This document shows positions 23,848 to 36,252 of a stretch of 64,000 bases of DNA, in pieces. The stretch is taken from NCBI GenBank assembly GCA_020536535.1, contig JAHLWZ010000849.1, forward strand, positions 1 to 64,000, in the 5' to 3' direction. A program made the translations under genes and the position numbers. The notes under the pieces are model-generated. The model saw only the letters and a program-made list of their open reading frames with translations. It did no database searches and had not been told where the DNA came from. Numbering within the stretch: position 1 is the stretch's first letter; each line of letters begins with the position of its first letter. This DNA is from Pelomyxa schiedti (taxonomy: Eukaryota > Evosea > Pelobiontida > Pelomyxidae).

Positions 23848-24776
23848 TCAGGTTCTTTTCTTCTTTGCCGCTGCAGATTGCTTCCCTTTTGTTTGTGGTG
23901 TCTTGAAAACGTATGGGTCAACCAATGCCAACAGAGAGAAGAGGTTTGCCCACAGGCACCAGTTACTTCCATTGCTGTCTGTCAACAGTCCGTATGTCCA
24001 GGAACCCCACAGAATCCCAGAATATAGCACTCCAGCAAGGAATGGCCTCATGCCAAGCAGAAAAGGGTATGTCATGACAATAATAAAGAGGAAATACGAG
24101 CTCAGAGGAAGCTTGGTGGTTGTGAGAACTTGAACACTATACTCTAGAAGGAAGCACACCATTCGGCCCCACCATAGTAAATGGCCGCTAGGGGAAATAG
24201 TGGTGCAAGCCCATCTCCATTTCAAAAAGATTCCCCTCACCATAATTGCAGCGGTGTTGAACCAGGTAACACCAACTAGAATTCTAGTCCACCTGTATAT
24301 GCATAGTGACTAACAACGTATAAAATCTCCCAACTAATTCGATAAATTATAACAGCATGGAGAATGACCGAGGAAGATGGTACATACTTTCCCTTCATCA
24401 ACGGACTAGTGAGTTTTTTCCCACCACCGTACAAGGCAGCCAATGGCTCCAGAACTAAAGTAAGGGGAACCGCTATCTGAGTAACAGCAAAATTGAAGTC
24501 TGTGCAACCACATTCATTCACAACTGGACATCGCCCAAAGTCCCACCACAGTAAAGCCTCCACAAGCTGCATCCTGAAAGACACACCTGAGACATAAAAA
24601 CCCAAAGGCGGAGGAAAACAAAGAGACTTTGGGGGGAACTGAACTTACGAGGAGAAGGCAGCAAGAGTGATGGCGTTCCATCTGTCTCGATGCGTGGAAT
24701 TGCGCCAGAAACAGAGGGCAGATACGGACCATGACCACACCAATGTGCCCAGAGATACCTCGAAGGACCAGCACAT
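23848..24776 (-). CDS. Multi-pass membrane protein of unknown function
   Basis: The frame starts at ATG 24,776 with MCWSFEVSLGTLVWSWSVS, a hydrophobic segment, then a positively charged loop (FWRNSTHRDRWN). It is spliced across 24,647-24,574 or so into SSMQLVEALLWWDFGRC, a loop with four cysteines (CPVVNECGC), and a helix rich in Val/Leu (IAVPLTLVLEPLAALYGGG). Later exons give two or three further helices (YFLFIIVMTYPFLLGMRPFL, WCLWANLFSLLALVDPYVF) and a Lys-rich end. The opening 'MCWS(F/P)' plus 'LME(A/G)L.W.D....C...N' reminds me of an uncharacterised membrane family found in protists, bacteria and large DNA viruses (possibly DUF5765), but I cannot confirm that without a search. No catalytic motif is visible. 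It is divergently arranged with the gene at 25,054. Confidence 0.7.
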
Positions 24777-25053
24777 CCTTTTTGCTTTTTTTATTTGTTT
24801 TTTTTTTTGTTTTGTTTGTTTCCGTACCTGGCGAGTTTTAATCTGGAGGACAGAAAAACTTTCGTATCATTCAAATAAGGAAGTAAAACTTGATCTTTAC
24901 ACTTTCCCTTGAATCTCTCTTCCTCCAAGCACCCATTGCTCCCAACATCGAATGTGGATTCGCCCCCAGTAGCAAAGACGGAACTTCCTCCAATCCAAGC
25001 AATCCAATCGCACCACTTTTTATTCTGAGCGAGCGCCTTTTGCCAAGGAGGAC

Positions 25054-25694
25054 ATGTCCAGCCCAACTGACCAAGGTCGCACTGCATCCAGTTGTGGTGC
25101 TGTCGTGGCGCCATCATCAACAGCCAACGATAGTGCTGCGACCACCGCGACGGCGTCGTCGTCGGTGAAGCGTCGCAGGACATCGTCGAGCGGGTGCTTC
25201 GAGACTACTGCCCAGCAAGAACCCCCTCCCCATCTTGAAAGTTCCAATGCGCCCATAACTTCTTCTTCGTCATCGTGCAGCGCTGCTTGTACTGCAACCG
25301 CAACTGCAAGTACGACGAAGGATACAGGCACTCAAAATGCGAATGCAACTGCAAATACAACTTCTACTCCGTCGTGCTCGTGTACGGTTGATGTATGGTT
25401 ATTTTTCCCCTATTGCCATTTATTCACTATTACTTGTGTATTGTTTAATAGGGACTGGAACATTATATGGGATTTCGCACAGCCAAAGGAAATGTTCTGG
25501 TTCCAAGCGAGCCACCCCGTGACATATTTCACTACGACGACGATGACGAAGTTCTGGACCCAAACAAGATCACAACCAACGTTCACTTCAAGACTGGCCT
25601 CAATGGTCGTGATCTGCCTCCTCCAGCTACGCAAACGGTGGAAAGGGTCATTAAGCTTTTTGAGGATCCAAAACCAACGGGTATGATAGGATAG
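25054..25694 (+). CDS. Small Ser/Thr-rich protein of unknown function
   Basis: Two exons (25,054-25,392 and 25,452-25,694) give a protein of about 193 residues. The first two thirds are low-complexity Ser/Thr/Ala with a basic patch (SVKRRRTSSS). The C-terminal exon is better ordered: MGFRTAKGNVLVPSEPPRD, an acidic run (YDDDDEVLDPN), HFKTGLNGRDLPPP and finally VERVIKLFEDPKP. The F-x-T-A-x-G and L-F-E-D motifs resemble the two halves of a BRCA2 BRC repeat, but their spacing is about three times too long, so RAD51 binding is only a thought. The start is the first ATG in frame, 277 nt from the divergent membrane-protein gene. Confidence 0.65.
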
Positions 25695-25955
25695 GATGTA
25701 GTACTTAGGATGTAGTACTATTTTTAGTATATGTAGTGGACCTTTTATTGTACAAGTAAAAAGGGTTGTTTATTAACCCTCACGCTTATTTTTGCTTCAG
25801 ATTCTGCCCCATTTTCCAGGACATCCTCTGGTAAAGCAATGAAACCTTCCACTGTATCATAAATGTGTTGCGTGTTTTAATGTCAATAGATGCGTTTTTT
25901 TTATTTAAAAAAAGACTTTCTGGTTTTCTTGCTACTGTACAACAACAGAGACTGA
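25695..25955. other. Convergent 3' spacer with a short direct repeat
   Basis: This spacer separates two stop codons that face each other. It contains AGGATGTAGTACT twice in tandem near 25,690-25,720 and several A/T-rich stretches suitable for polyadenylation. No coding potential is seen. Confidence 0.6.
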
Positions 25956-28900
25956 TCAAAGATCAAGTTCCATAAGTGCTTGCAAGTGTGCTTGAATTGA
26001 CGTGTATAGGGCATTGGTTTTCACAGAAGTGTCATAGCCTCCCTCCAAGACAGTGATCAGCCTCCCTTCACAGTGCTTCGCTGCCAATTTCTATGAAAGG
26101 GTGAGGGGGCGTTTTTAAGGAAAACAAAAATAGTACCATTAAGTGACATGTCACTGTGTGGTAGTCAGCGGGGCTCAATTTCATTCCACGTGTGGGGTCA
26201 TCTTTATGTCCATCAAATCCAAGGCTTACAATAATCAAATCTAAATCCAGTGTTGAATGGTTTTTCGCTGTGATGGAGACTAGAGGGCATACTTGGGGCA
26301 AAGTTTTCCAGTGCCGGCAGCACTATTCCGCAGAAAGCGTCGAGGAATGTTGTTGAAGCACAGAATCTCTTGAGGGGTACGTTGAGTACGTTTGGTGCAT
26401 CAACGACTGGTCCGTCGTCATTCGCATCGAAGTTTGTGGAGCCTGACCCTCCACCGGTTCCAGGATAGAACCACTTCTTATTGTCATAAACATGAACTGA
26501 ACAAAAGAAGAAGTGGTTGTCATTTTGAAGAAGCTCTTCCGTTCCATTGCCGTGATGCTAGGGAATATATTAGTATGGAGGAGAGTCTGCGGGGAAACTT
26601 ACAACATCCAAGTCAATTACAGCAACTTTTGCTAGGCCAGCCTCATCCACTGCATACCGTGCTCCAATAGCCACATTATTTAAAATGCAAAATCCCTGTG
26701 ATGTAACTGCACTTGTGCGTCCACACCTCCCGACATGATGTCCTGGAGGACGCACGGCACAAAATGCCCTCTTGTATTTCTTTTGAGTAACAACGAGGTT
26801 GACTGCTTCGCAAACAGCACCAGCTGCTCGTAGAGCTGCCCTCGCAGTACCTGCTGAGACAAAGGTGTCAATGGAACCCTCTAAACCAGCATCATCCTCG
26901 CCGCCACCATTGGAATTGGTAGGTGGAGAAGAGGCTGTGGACGTGGAAGTGGCACTTGTAGTTCCAGTAGGAGAGGCAGCATTTGTGGTAGGATTCGAAT
27001 TTGCTGCTGCAGCTGAGGCACTATTTTGTGCTATCCTGAGCTCAGCATGCTTTGCAGTTCCCAGAACCGCACTAGGTTCATCCAATTCGTGTTTGGGAAG
27101 TGTGGCCATAAGTTCGTCTATGTAACTTATGTCATGAACTGCATGCAGACACTTGGTGGGGACCTCAGGAGGGTTGGATACAATTTCGAGCAGATGGGGA
27201 TACTGCATGTGGAGGCGGTTGACGGCCGATATGGCGGACTCTAGTCTAGCAGGTTGCTCAAAGTGGTGGAGTGGAACCTTGTATGTATGAATGAAAGGGA
27301 AACCAATTGAAGAAAGAAAACGAATACTTTGTGATGCAAACAATGGAGATGATACAAAGCTACTGTGGGAGGAACGGAATTTTCCAAGGAGTTCTTCGGA
27401 ACTGCTCTACTTCTAGTTAACAACTGAGGATGTGAAGAAAGAATACTCACCCAGAAGTTTTTAAGTCCGCTTCAATTGCAGCCAAGTTCAGTTGATAGCT
27501 CTGTAGTACCTCCAAGTCCCCAATGAATTTGTATAGCAAAGCAAATGCGTCCAATGTGGACTTGTTTTCCTCTTTTTGGTCCATTTTTTTTTTTAGCATG
27601 TGCATCTCCTTACTCTATCAAATAGGTAAGCCTGGCTGGAGTAGTAGACAGAATTCTTTCACCTTAGCCTTTTCTTCTGCAATTTTTTCACGTATAACAC
27701 CTAAATTTCGACTGATGATTTGTTCTCTCTCACGCAAAGTGGAAATGGCGGTTTCCTCTTTTGAGTCATCAAAAGGTGCTGATGGTGAGACTATGTTTTC
27801 TTTCTCAATTGCTTGAAGTTCGGCTATACTTTGCCGTATCTGTATTTTTCTGTAAGGAGTGGATCTAGTCCTTAAATTACCTTGTGATTTTCGGTAATCC
27901 GATGGTCCAACAGCCTGTCAATGATGAAGTATTTAATTTTTAGAGCTTGAATTGTTCCTGCTGATTGTGTATCCTCAGGAGACCTCATCTAAAAGATAAT
28001 GTGAGAACTTTTATATCTCCTTGGTAATGTGAGATACAGCAGTGATACTGCGACTGATTAACTGAGCTAGCTGCTTCATCTCAACACATAGCTCAGGATC
28101 ACCACTGAGGATATTTTCAATGTCCGAGAGAGTGAGAAAAGAAGTTAATTCTCCAAGTAATTGCCTTTCTTGCGGAGGTATTTCGACAGTACTACAGACT
28201 TTTCTTAGTAAAGGGATAGAATAGACGAAGTGCACCTTAAAGCCTCGGACTCTGCTGTAACAAGGTCATTGATTGAGTTTACATCTGGAACCTCGAGCGG
28301 CTGAGATGGAGGTAATGGCAAACCAATGATGGACTGAGATGTGTTAGGAACTGTGGTGACGCCTTGTGGCGCCTCCTGTAGTGGGAAGTTGTCTGGCTTG
28401 ATGGGATGGAAACTGGAATTTTGGCTCTTGTGAAGATGGTGTTTCGAGGACTTTTTATCAGTTTTGCTTGACGATCCTGCCGGAAATGGACCCTCTGTGT
28501 CTTCTTTCTTGTTCCTTTTTTTTGTGGGCACATTGTCGCTGTCAGAAGCCGAGAGGATACTGTGTTGCACTCCACCTTTACTGCGAGTCTTCTTGTTATT
28601 GCCGCGAGTGGATTTATATTTGATCTTCAGTTCTTTCACTCCTGCGGCAAGTTTCTGATTGACAGCTTCAATAACGGTCTCTCTATCTCGGAGCTTTCCC
28701 GATCGTTCACATTCCAAACATACCCAACAACGCCATCCCTGGGAGATGCGCAATTGGTCGAAGTTTTGCACATCAAAAATGGGTTGAGCCACATTTGGTC
28801 GTGTGAGGTTGTCAATACAGTAGTGGCAAAAAACAAATGGGCACTGTGGATTTGTGCAGGCTATAAGCTCTTGTGCAGCTCCTGTATGAATTGCAGAGTA

Positions 28901-30632
28901 GCCAAGGCATATCGCGCACACAGTGTCCTTGTAATGAGGTACCTTGGAATTGGTAACAGCTCCAGATACTGGGCGCGTGGTTCTGCAGTCATCCAAAGTT
29001 GTAGCTCCGCTCATGGCTTCGGCGCCATTCGGAGGAGGGACAACTGATGCCGCGGAACCAGAGATGTTCTGGGAGGGAGCATCAAGACTTGAAGTCAAAG
29101 AGGAAGTGTTTGGAGTGGCACTAGTATCATTGCTCACAGTGGATATACAGTTTTCAGTGCAAAGTTTTCTGGACTGAACACATTGAAACAGTAGCCCTTC
29201 CACGTGACTCAAGTGATCATGGCACACATGTACAAAAAAGGGACGAGTGAGGTGAAGATTCCTATCGGCACTGACACAATTGCCAAAAAGGCAGCTGCGC
29301 ACAGTGCGGGGTCTCTTTGGAAGTGGAGGGGTAGGAGCAAGATTGCAAAGAGGGGATTGCACAGAGGCACTTGAATGCGATGATGAATCAAGGGCGAGAT
29401 CTTCAGGAAGAGGTAATCCACGTTCCTCCCAGTCATCAGCAGTCACATCAGGTGGTTGTGGGGAAAGCTGTGTCCGCATAAATTTTTGGTTGAAAAGAAA
29501 AAAAAAAGCTAAACCTGTGCTTGAGTTGGCGGAATGGAAGTGTAACACACTCCGGGTCTGTTACTACTTGGTTGTGTATTGGAAGGTGTTGAAGTATCGT
29601 TTCCAGGGAGGATGCTTGTAATAGAAGTTTGCTTCTTTTTTGTGAAAGACGCATAATGCTCGGCACACAATTGTCGGTGTATTACGTCAGTTCTGAAACG
29701 GGTTCCAGGGGCTGTCCACCTCTTTCTTGGTTTGTGTGCAGTGGCTTTATGAGAACAGCCGACCAAACAACACACCAAATGGCTTACTCCCTCCATGAAA
29801 TGGCGTTGGCATATAGACCTGCCCAAATTTGTGACTCTACGTGGCTACTTTTCATCAAGTATAACATTTAGCTCATATCTCTCTATTTTATTTTTTCCGG
29901 TTTTAACTCACTGCAGAACAGTGGGATTTTAGGAATATACAATGATAATCACCACACAAGTCCAAAAAGTACAAACCAAGTTTGGGGAAGCTCACGCCTC
30001 ATGCAACCCTTGATCATAAAAGTACCATCAATAGTAGACAGTGGGTAAGCAGCCTTATCGAAACACCTCTGGATGCAGCACGTTCCAGCACTGGCACCAG
30101 CCCTGCTCCTCCCCCCCTTACCACCGCTACTTGTACTTATGGGTGCAACTGTAGTAGATGTGTGCGGTTGAGCGTGTGTGGGTGCGATTGGTGGTGCCAT
30201 TGCCACTGAATTTGACGCAGCAGGCACATCAACACCAACACCAACGGGAACAGGTTCTGATGTTGATGTTTGTGTTGGCGTGGATCCGGCATTAGTGTTT
30301 GTGGCAATACCCCCCATGGTCACGCTCCCTCCATCCACCACCATCCCCGTGTTGGTGCTGGGGCTGGTGCTGGTGTGATTGGTGATTATGGGACTGGCCA
30401 CGTTGGGGTCGGACGTTGCAGTGGGATCGTGGGGGACTGGTGACTGTTGCTGTTGCTGTTGCTGGGGGTGCGACGTCGTTGCTGGCGTGGCCGGGGCAGC
30501 ATTCCCCGGCGCAAGGGTTGGGGGCGAGCACGAGGACATGGACGGGGACGGGGACGCAGTTATGGGAGGCGGGGTGGGGTTGGTGGTGCTGTCTGAGACC
30601 AACAGGGGCGGTGCTGCCGCCGTTGTTGACAT
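25956..30632 (-). CDS. Histone deacetylase fused to C2CH zinc fingers, an ADD/PHD-like finger and a coiled coil
   Basis: ATG 30,632 begins an Ala/Pro/Thr/Gln-rich region (about 190 residues). Three related C-x(3-4)-C...C-x2-H modules follow: CCIQRCFDKAAYPL...ICQRHF (split by an intron), CCLVGCSHK...LCAEHY (about 29,770-29,650), and SCLFGNC...VCHDHL (about 29,300-29,210). Then comes a Cys-rich finger (CAICLGYS..., FCHYCIDNL, WRCWVCLEC; about 28,920-28,700) resembling the ADD/PHD module of ATRX, and a coiled coil (about 28,200-27,460). The HDAC domain begins VALYHLHCLHHK and PLHHFEQPARL. It has RPPGHHVG, DLDV joined to HHGNGTEELL, LGFDGHKDDP and LEGGYD, so the zinc ligands and the catalytic His pair are kept. 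Stop at 25,956. All joins from finger to HDAC are in frame, including a 38-nt intron near 27,450. Likely a chromatin-bound lysine deacetylase (class II type). Confidence 0.85.
30444..30464 (-). repeat. Short polyglutamine tract in the HDAC N-terminus
   Basis: Seven glutamine codons (CAG/CAA) lie in the disordered N-terminal region of the HDAC fusion. Confidence 0.9.
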
Positions 30633-30978
30633 TTCGTCGTAGTCGCTGGGGTTGGCGCAGATGGTGGGTTGTTTTTGGTATGTGGCGGCCGTCGTCGTTG
30701 TTGGCCTCACTTTGAGGGTATGAAATTTTTTTGTTTGTGTTGCGTGGTTTTCTTGGGTTGCTTTTTTGCTTTTTTTGTTTTTTTCCTCTTTGCGGCCTTT
30801 TTGTTGGTTTTTTGTCCAGGAAAACAGGAATTGTGATGAAGTGTTAATGAGATCCACCTTCTCCGAAATGAACAAGGTTCGGTCTTTATATGTACGTGTT
30901 GTGCAATTGCTTGTTGCTTTACAGGCGACCCCAATTGCTTGTCTTTTGGTTATCTTTTCGTTGTTTGTGTGAGGGCAT
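30633..30978. other. Spacer between HDAC fusion and synergin-like gene
   Basis: About 345 nt upstream of the HDAC start and downstream of the synergin stop, on the same strand. The minus-strand frame is open for some distance upstream of ATG 30,632 but lacks another ATG in frame, which is why I chose that start. It is T-rich on the plus strand. I see no separate gene. Confidence 0.6.
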
Positions 30979-33900
30979 TTACATGCAGGGTGAGTGTTCC
31001 CCTTGGTTGTTTATTTGTGTTGTGAGGCCTATGTGAGGGGGTGGTGGGTTTGATGATACTGCCAGGATCCAGAATGTGGCACATGCATGGTGGCACACTG
31101 TGTCCTCGTACATACACAGGGAAGCCAGTGGAGTGCTGGGGAGTGGTAGCATGCACACTGGGCATGTGGGAGGCTGCGGTGGTGTCAGTGTTGTTGCCGC
31201 CGGTGTGGGTGTGGGTGTTTCCGTTGGCGTTGCGGCCGATTCCGGTGGTGGGAAGTTGTGGTGGCACAAGCACTCTGTGTCGGCATCTTCGCTCGTACCA
31301 GCGCCACAAATCCGGTCCTACAAACCACGTGAAATGAGGAATAATAGGAGACAACGAAGCTAACCATGATTTCGACGAGATCATATTTGCTGCATAGTAG
31401 TATAAACTCGTCCCACAGATCAGTACATGAGACTAGAGTAGCAGCCAAAGCACCGTCATTGTACATGTTTGCTTCAGGCCAGCGAGCTACACAACAATCA
31501 ACTCTCTGGTGGACACTGTGAACAATGTGTACCCCTGCATTTCAAGTCAAGTATTATTGGGGTGTAAAGAAATTACATGTAAAAACTTGAATCCAGAGCT
31601 GTTCTGGGAGTGCCTTTACAATGTCAAGCTTCCTCTTCTTGAACACTTTGCATGTTTCCTCGAGCTTAGCTAGGCATTGTTCTAGCTGTTCTTTGCAACT
31701 GGAGAAAAAAATTAGTAAAGGAGGACCTAAGAATTATGGCCTACCTTTTTGCAGTCATTTCAAGTTGGTATAGAGTACTTTTGTCAGGAATGCTGTTTGT
31801 TTCAGGTTTTTCGGGTTCTACATCTTGGTCGCACTGATTCTGGTCAACTTCAATTCCGCTCTGAGATAATCCCTCAGGTGTAGATACGACCAGAGAAGCA
31901 AAAATGGCTTCAAGTTTAGAAACAGCACATAAGAACTGACTTCCAAACTCTTCTGGACTATAGTTTTTAACATGGCTGGAGAGGGGTACACTGGAGCTAT
32001 AATGAATGGTTAAGAAGGTATTACCACAGAAGCTTGGATGGTACAATAGTTCTTGTCTTATATAATTGCAGGAAATTGTGTGCAACAACGAGGTACATTG
32101 TAAGCAGTAATCTGAAAGCTGCTCCAACACTTGGTGAGACTGCTCCACAGATTTCTCGATGTCCTTCGAATGCGAATGACTGTTGGTAGGAAGGTTGATT
32201 GGAGTATATGTACCTGGGTGCCAAAAAATTTGGAAGAAAGGAGAGTTGACAATGACGCTGGTTCTAAAGTAATTTGATCAATATCCAATTGACTCCATTC
32301 TTTTATTTTAGAAACTGGGCTTTCGAGTGCTTGCCTCAAAGCCCTGGTGTAGTTAGAAATCAATGTAAAGGTTTTGAAGAAATACTGTATTTCAGGTCTT
32401 AGAGACAAGGCGTCTTCCAGTCTATCTTCGAGTTTTGCCGATTTATATTCTGACTCTTTCTCCGACAGACTGATTTCATCCTGTTCAGGCTCAAAGTTAG
32501 ACCTAATCACTTCCGCTACAAAATGAAACCTGGATGTACTTCATGCACACAATAGCATCTTCAAACCTTTCCAGTTTGATTAAGGTTATCAATGTGTCCT
32601 TTGCAGTTGACTTCCAATTAGACAGTTTGACAGACTGGTGTGGAGTGGTGTGGTGACAACTCAGCTCAGGCAAATTAGTACCTGAAGCTTCAGGGGTGGT
32701 ACTGCAACAAAACTTGGGTTGTGTGGAATCAAACTCTTGCTGGCTTTCTTTCGTGTCACATTCCACTTCACCCGCTCCATGAACAACTACTTCAGCACCA
32801 GGGAGTGGTGTTTGGGAAATGTCCGAAGATGTACTTTCCTGCGGGTGAACGGCTACTTCAGAATCCACTTCAATTTCCGATTGCTGCGAGGAACAGGCAG
32901 ATTGATGGGGCTGCTCAAGGGATGGAGATTTCAATTGTTCCTGAGGGGCATTATCGGTGGGTTTTTCATTTGCACCAACTTCAGTATCAACTTCATGGTC
33001 ACTCACTGGTGCTGTCGAGTCTGGATTTGAGGAGGCTGTGGTATGGTGGGCAGATATTTCTGGAGGTGACTTCGCCACTGTTTTTGATGTTTTTGGCTGG
33101 TCGGTGGAAGGTGGTGTCTCTGGTGTTAGTTTCTGAGGTGACACAATGGATGAAGCAGGGGTGATTATGTATCTTTCCAAGTTTAATTTTGGTTTTGGTG
33201 GGGCAATTCTGATTACTTTAGGTTTTTGCCTTGGAGGAGGCCGTTCTGGGGGATGAGCGCGAGACTTAACAGTAGATGAATTGTTGGAGACGCTACTGAC
33301 GTTCTCAGTTGATGACTGAGCATCTTGAAAATCTCCAAAATCGGCAACCCAATCTTGAGCCGATGGTACAACGAAAACCTCCTTTGGTTTCACCACTTCA
33401 ACCACCACTGGCGTATTAGAACTGTTCAGCACACCTGAGGAGGGGAAGTCTACAGTGTTTGGAAGTGCAAGACCTGCTTGGTCGTGATACTCTGCATGGG
33501 GAGAGGGAAAGTAGGCAAGAGGTAGGTTACTGTCAGTATCCTCAAGTTCTGGTGTTTGGACCGCAGCTGTAGTTTTTACTGTAGTCTCCGTAGCTGTAGT
33601 TGTAGCTGGCTCTGCTGATGACGACCCCCATCCAAACCATGCTGCAAGTCGACTGGTGGTACTTTTTGGGGCTGTAGAGGGCTGGACACTGGCAGTAGTT
33701 GCCGGAGGTTGTGCAGGCTGCATGATATGTGTGGATGTGGAATGTGCGTCTGGTGATAAAGGATTCCTAGCTGGCATCGTTTGACTTAAATTTCTTTGAC
33801 TTGGTGTGGGACGTGGTTTAGATAGTGTGCTGTTTCGCATGGCTGTTTTCAAAGCCTCAACTTTTTTGTCAGGTTGCTTCATTTCAGCTGATGGGGGTTC

Positions 33901-36252
33901 CTTTTTAGGTTTGGGAACTGAAACCGGAAAGGAAGCGTCGAATTTGGCATCTCTGAGTTCCTGCCCTGTAGTCTCCTTGGTTTCTTCAGTATCACAGTAG
34001 TCCAAATATCCTTCAGGGGCGTTTTTGGCAAGCTCATATTCCAATTGCTTTTCTGCTGTACTAACTGAAGCAGGCGTCGTCGTATCAGGTCTAGGTTCAC
34101 TGGTCCTTCCACTTACAGCATCCAAGAGGGGTTTTGGAATTTTTAGTTTTGAGTTGGCCAATGGGTCAACAAATTTCTTGGAGGTTGTTGCTGGTACAGC
34201 ACCAATAAAGCGACGGTACTTCTCTGGAGCACACATTTGAACGTATTTGTCTTGCATTGCTGTCAAAACTTCCTCAGGGACCTCTTCTCTGTCTCTGGAT
34301 TCCTCCCCTGAGTCACACTCTTCACCTGCCTGTTGATGCTGATTGGATTGCGGCTGGAGATCATTGTCATCAAGAAATAGTGCTAAATTCTGCTCATCTG
34401 GGTCAACAGTCGGCAGATCTTGATAAGAAGCATGAGGCATTTCTTTGGCTTTGGAAGGTTGGTTGGGGGTGGATGTCGTGGAACCACCCCAGCCAAAAAT
34501 CCCTGAAACTGAACCAGAAAGAAGAGACCAAGTAGAGGTGGTAACTGACGCGGCGGCGGAGCCTACAGTTGCTGCTGCAGAGTAGATATAAGATGGGGAT
34601 GGAGTTGGTGTATTTGTTGCATGGGCAAGTGAATTGACTGAAGGGCGACTTGATGGGGTGCTGACTGTACTAAGAGGTGTGAGAGATGGGGTTGTGAGAA
34701 AGTGAATCATTTGGTTATTTTGTATGGCCCTCTCAGCACCAAGTTCATATAAATCTTCAACTGTGGTCACTCTAGAGTGGTTGGCTGGTTAGGGAACACC
34801 GAGTTAGATAACATTCAATATTTGTTGATAAACAAAGAAGAGGGAAAAATTGAAAGCACATAACAGAATTGATCAAACGTACGATTTGTCAGATCTCTTG
34901 GAAGATTTCTTTGGTGGTCTTTGTTCTCCAGCACCAGTTCTCTCCCATTGGATTGTGTTGCCATCATCCAATTCCTCAGTTTCTTTTGCAACTGTGGTAG
35001 CTTCTACCTCTCGATTTTGTGTTGGGATTTGACTTGAACTGGTCTCTGGCTTGTCTGCCTCGTAGTTTTGCTTTGATTTCCCAGATTTCTTCTTACGAGG
35101 CTGGGAAGGAAGTTCCTCCTCGCGTTTCCGCGAAGTGCTGTGCCTGGAATGCTTCTTCTTCCTCCCCTCGCTCGCAGCAGGTACATCATCCCAGTAAGAC
35201 CGTGGAGGGTGCCTCTCATACCTGTCGTAGTAGCTCGGAAGCCTCCTGGGGGCAGGCGGGGGCCCGACCCTCAGCTCCGCGATGATGCGCTCCTGCTCGC
35301 GCAGTGCCCTGTCGTACTGTGACATAGTGCCCCCGCGTACAGCCTCCTCGCTACTGCTGCTCGTGCTCGAGTCTGGCCCGCCACTGTCGTTTTCGTCATC
35401 GTCACTATCACTCTTGGCTGCCGCCGCCTTGGCGGGCTTAACCTGCTGCTGCTGATGCTGCCTCTTTGGTACAGGTGCTGGGCGTGTGAACCGCGGCTTG
35501 TCGCTGTCGGACCCCCCGTCACCCTCGTTTTCTCCTTCACCTGCCCCACTTGCGGAGTCGTTCCCGTCATCCTCCTCTGTTTGTTGTTGTTGTTGCTGCT
35601 GCTGCTGTTGTATTCGCTGCTGCTTGGGGATTGTCCGCTGAGCCGGGCCGCGAGAATCTCCCTGCTGCCTGGGCGGCTCCGCTCTCGGCCTCACGCCCCC
35701 TTGCTGCACCTGTTGGCTGTGCTGCTGCTGGTGGATCTCCTGTTGTTCCTCGTACTGTAGCCGTTGTTGCCTCTGCTGAGGGGGGCGCTGCTGTTGGGGG
35801 GGCTGGCGGGACGATGACAGGGAGTGAGGAGCGCGAGGAGGCGGTTGTTGTTGGTGGTGGTGCTGCTGCTGTTGCGGTTGTGTCTGGGATGGGGATGGGG
35901 AGATCAAAGAGTCCAAGATTGAGAACACATCTTCAGTGCTGCGGTCCTAAGGGGGAAAAAAGAGGTAATTAAGCGCAACCATTTGGGCCGGGGGTGCGGT
36001 GTTAACCTGTGCCGATCGGCTGGGCGCGGCTACGGCCGAATCGTGGGTTGCGCGCGGGGCCTCCTGTGGTTGGGCGGGGGCCTGGGGTTGGGGCAGGGGA
36101 GTAGTGCCAAACAACAGGTCGTCCAACACGTTGCGCTGCGTGGCACCCCGCATCGTGGTGATGACGAGGCGTAATTAATTTCTTGATGAACATCTGGTAT
36201 CTACCGAATCCCAATCACCCCCAAACAGAGTGTGACCCGGTACTTGTGCCAT
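30979..36252 (-). CDS. Synergin-gamma-like AP-1 accessory protein
   Basis: Two starts are possible. ATG 36,252 gives MAQVPGHTLFGGDWDS, spliced to RNVLDDLLFG; ATG 36,153 lies inside that intron and gives a slightly different beginning. A Gln/Pro-rich region (about 35,900-34,880) is followed by a long disordered part with WVADFGDFQ (about 33,340), an acidic-Phe motif like the DFG(E/D)F repeats that bind the gamma-ear of AP-1 and GGA in synergin and aftiphilin. A helical region follows (about 32,500-31,600). The C-terminal end has CPVCMLPL...CHHACATFWI...PPPP (about 31,160-31,060), which matches the C-terminal Cys/His module of synergin gamma ('C..CL......YH..CANFW...V...PP'). No EH domain is seen. 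Role inferred: clathrin/AP-1 traffic at the trans-Golgi network or endosomes. Confidence 0.7.
35578..35625 (-). repeat. Polyglutamine tract in the synergin-like protein
   Basis: About nine consecutive Gln codons, mixed CAA and CAG, then further Gln after Ile-Arg. It is part of a Gln-rich stretch of over 100 residues in the same exon (about 35,900-35,570). Confidence 0.9.

Noticed and set aside
26570-27343. HDAC as a stand-alone gene starting near 27,450
   Set aside because: No ATG in a suitable position; the candidate start is a GTG that looks like a splice donor, and the upstream exons join in frame.
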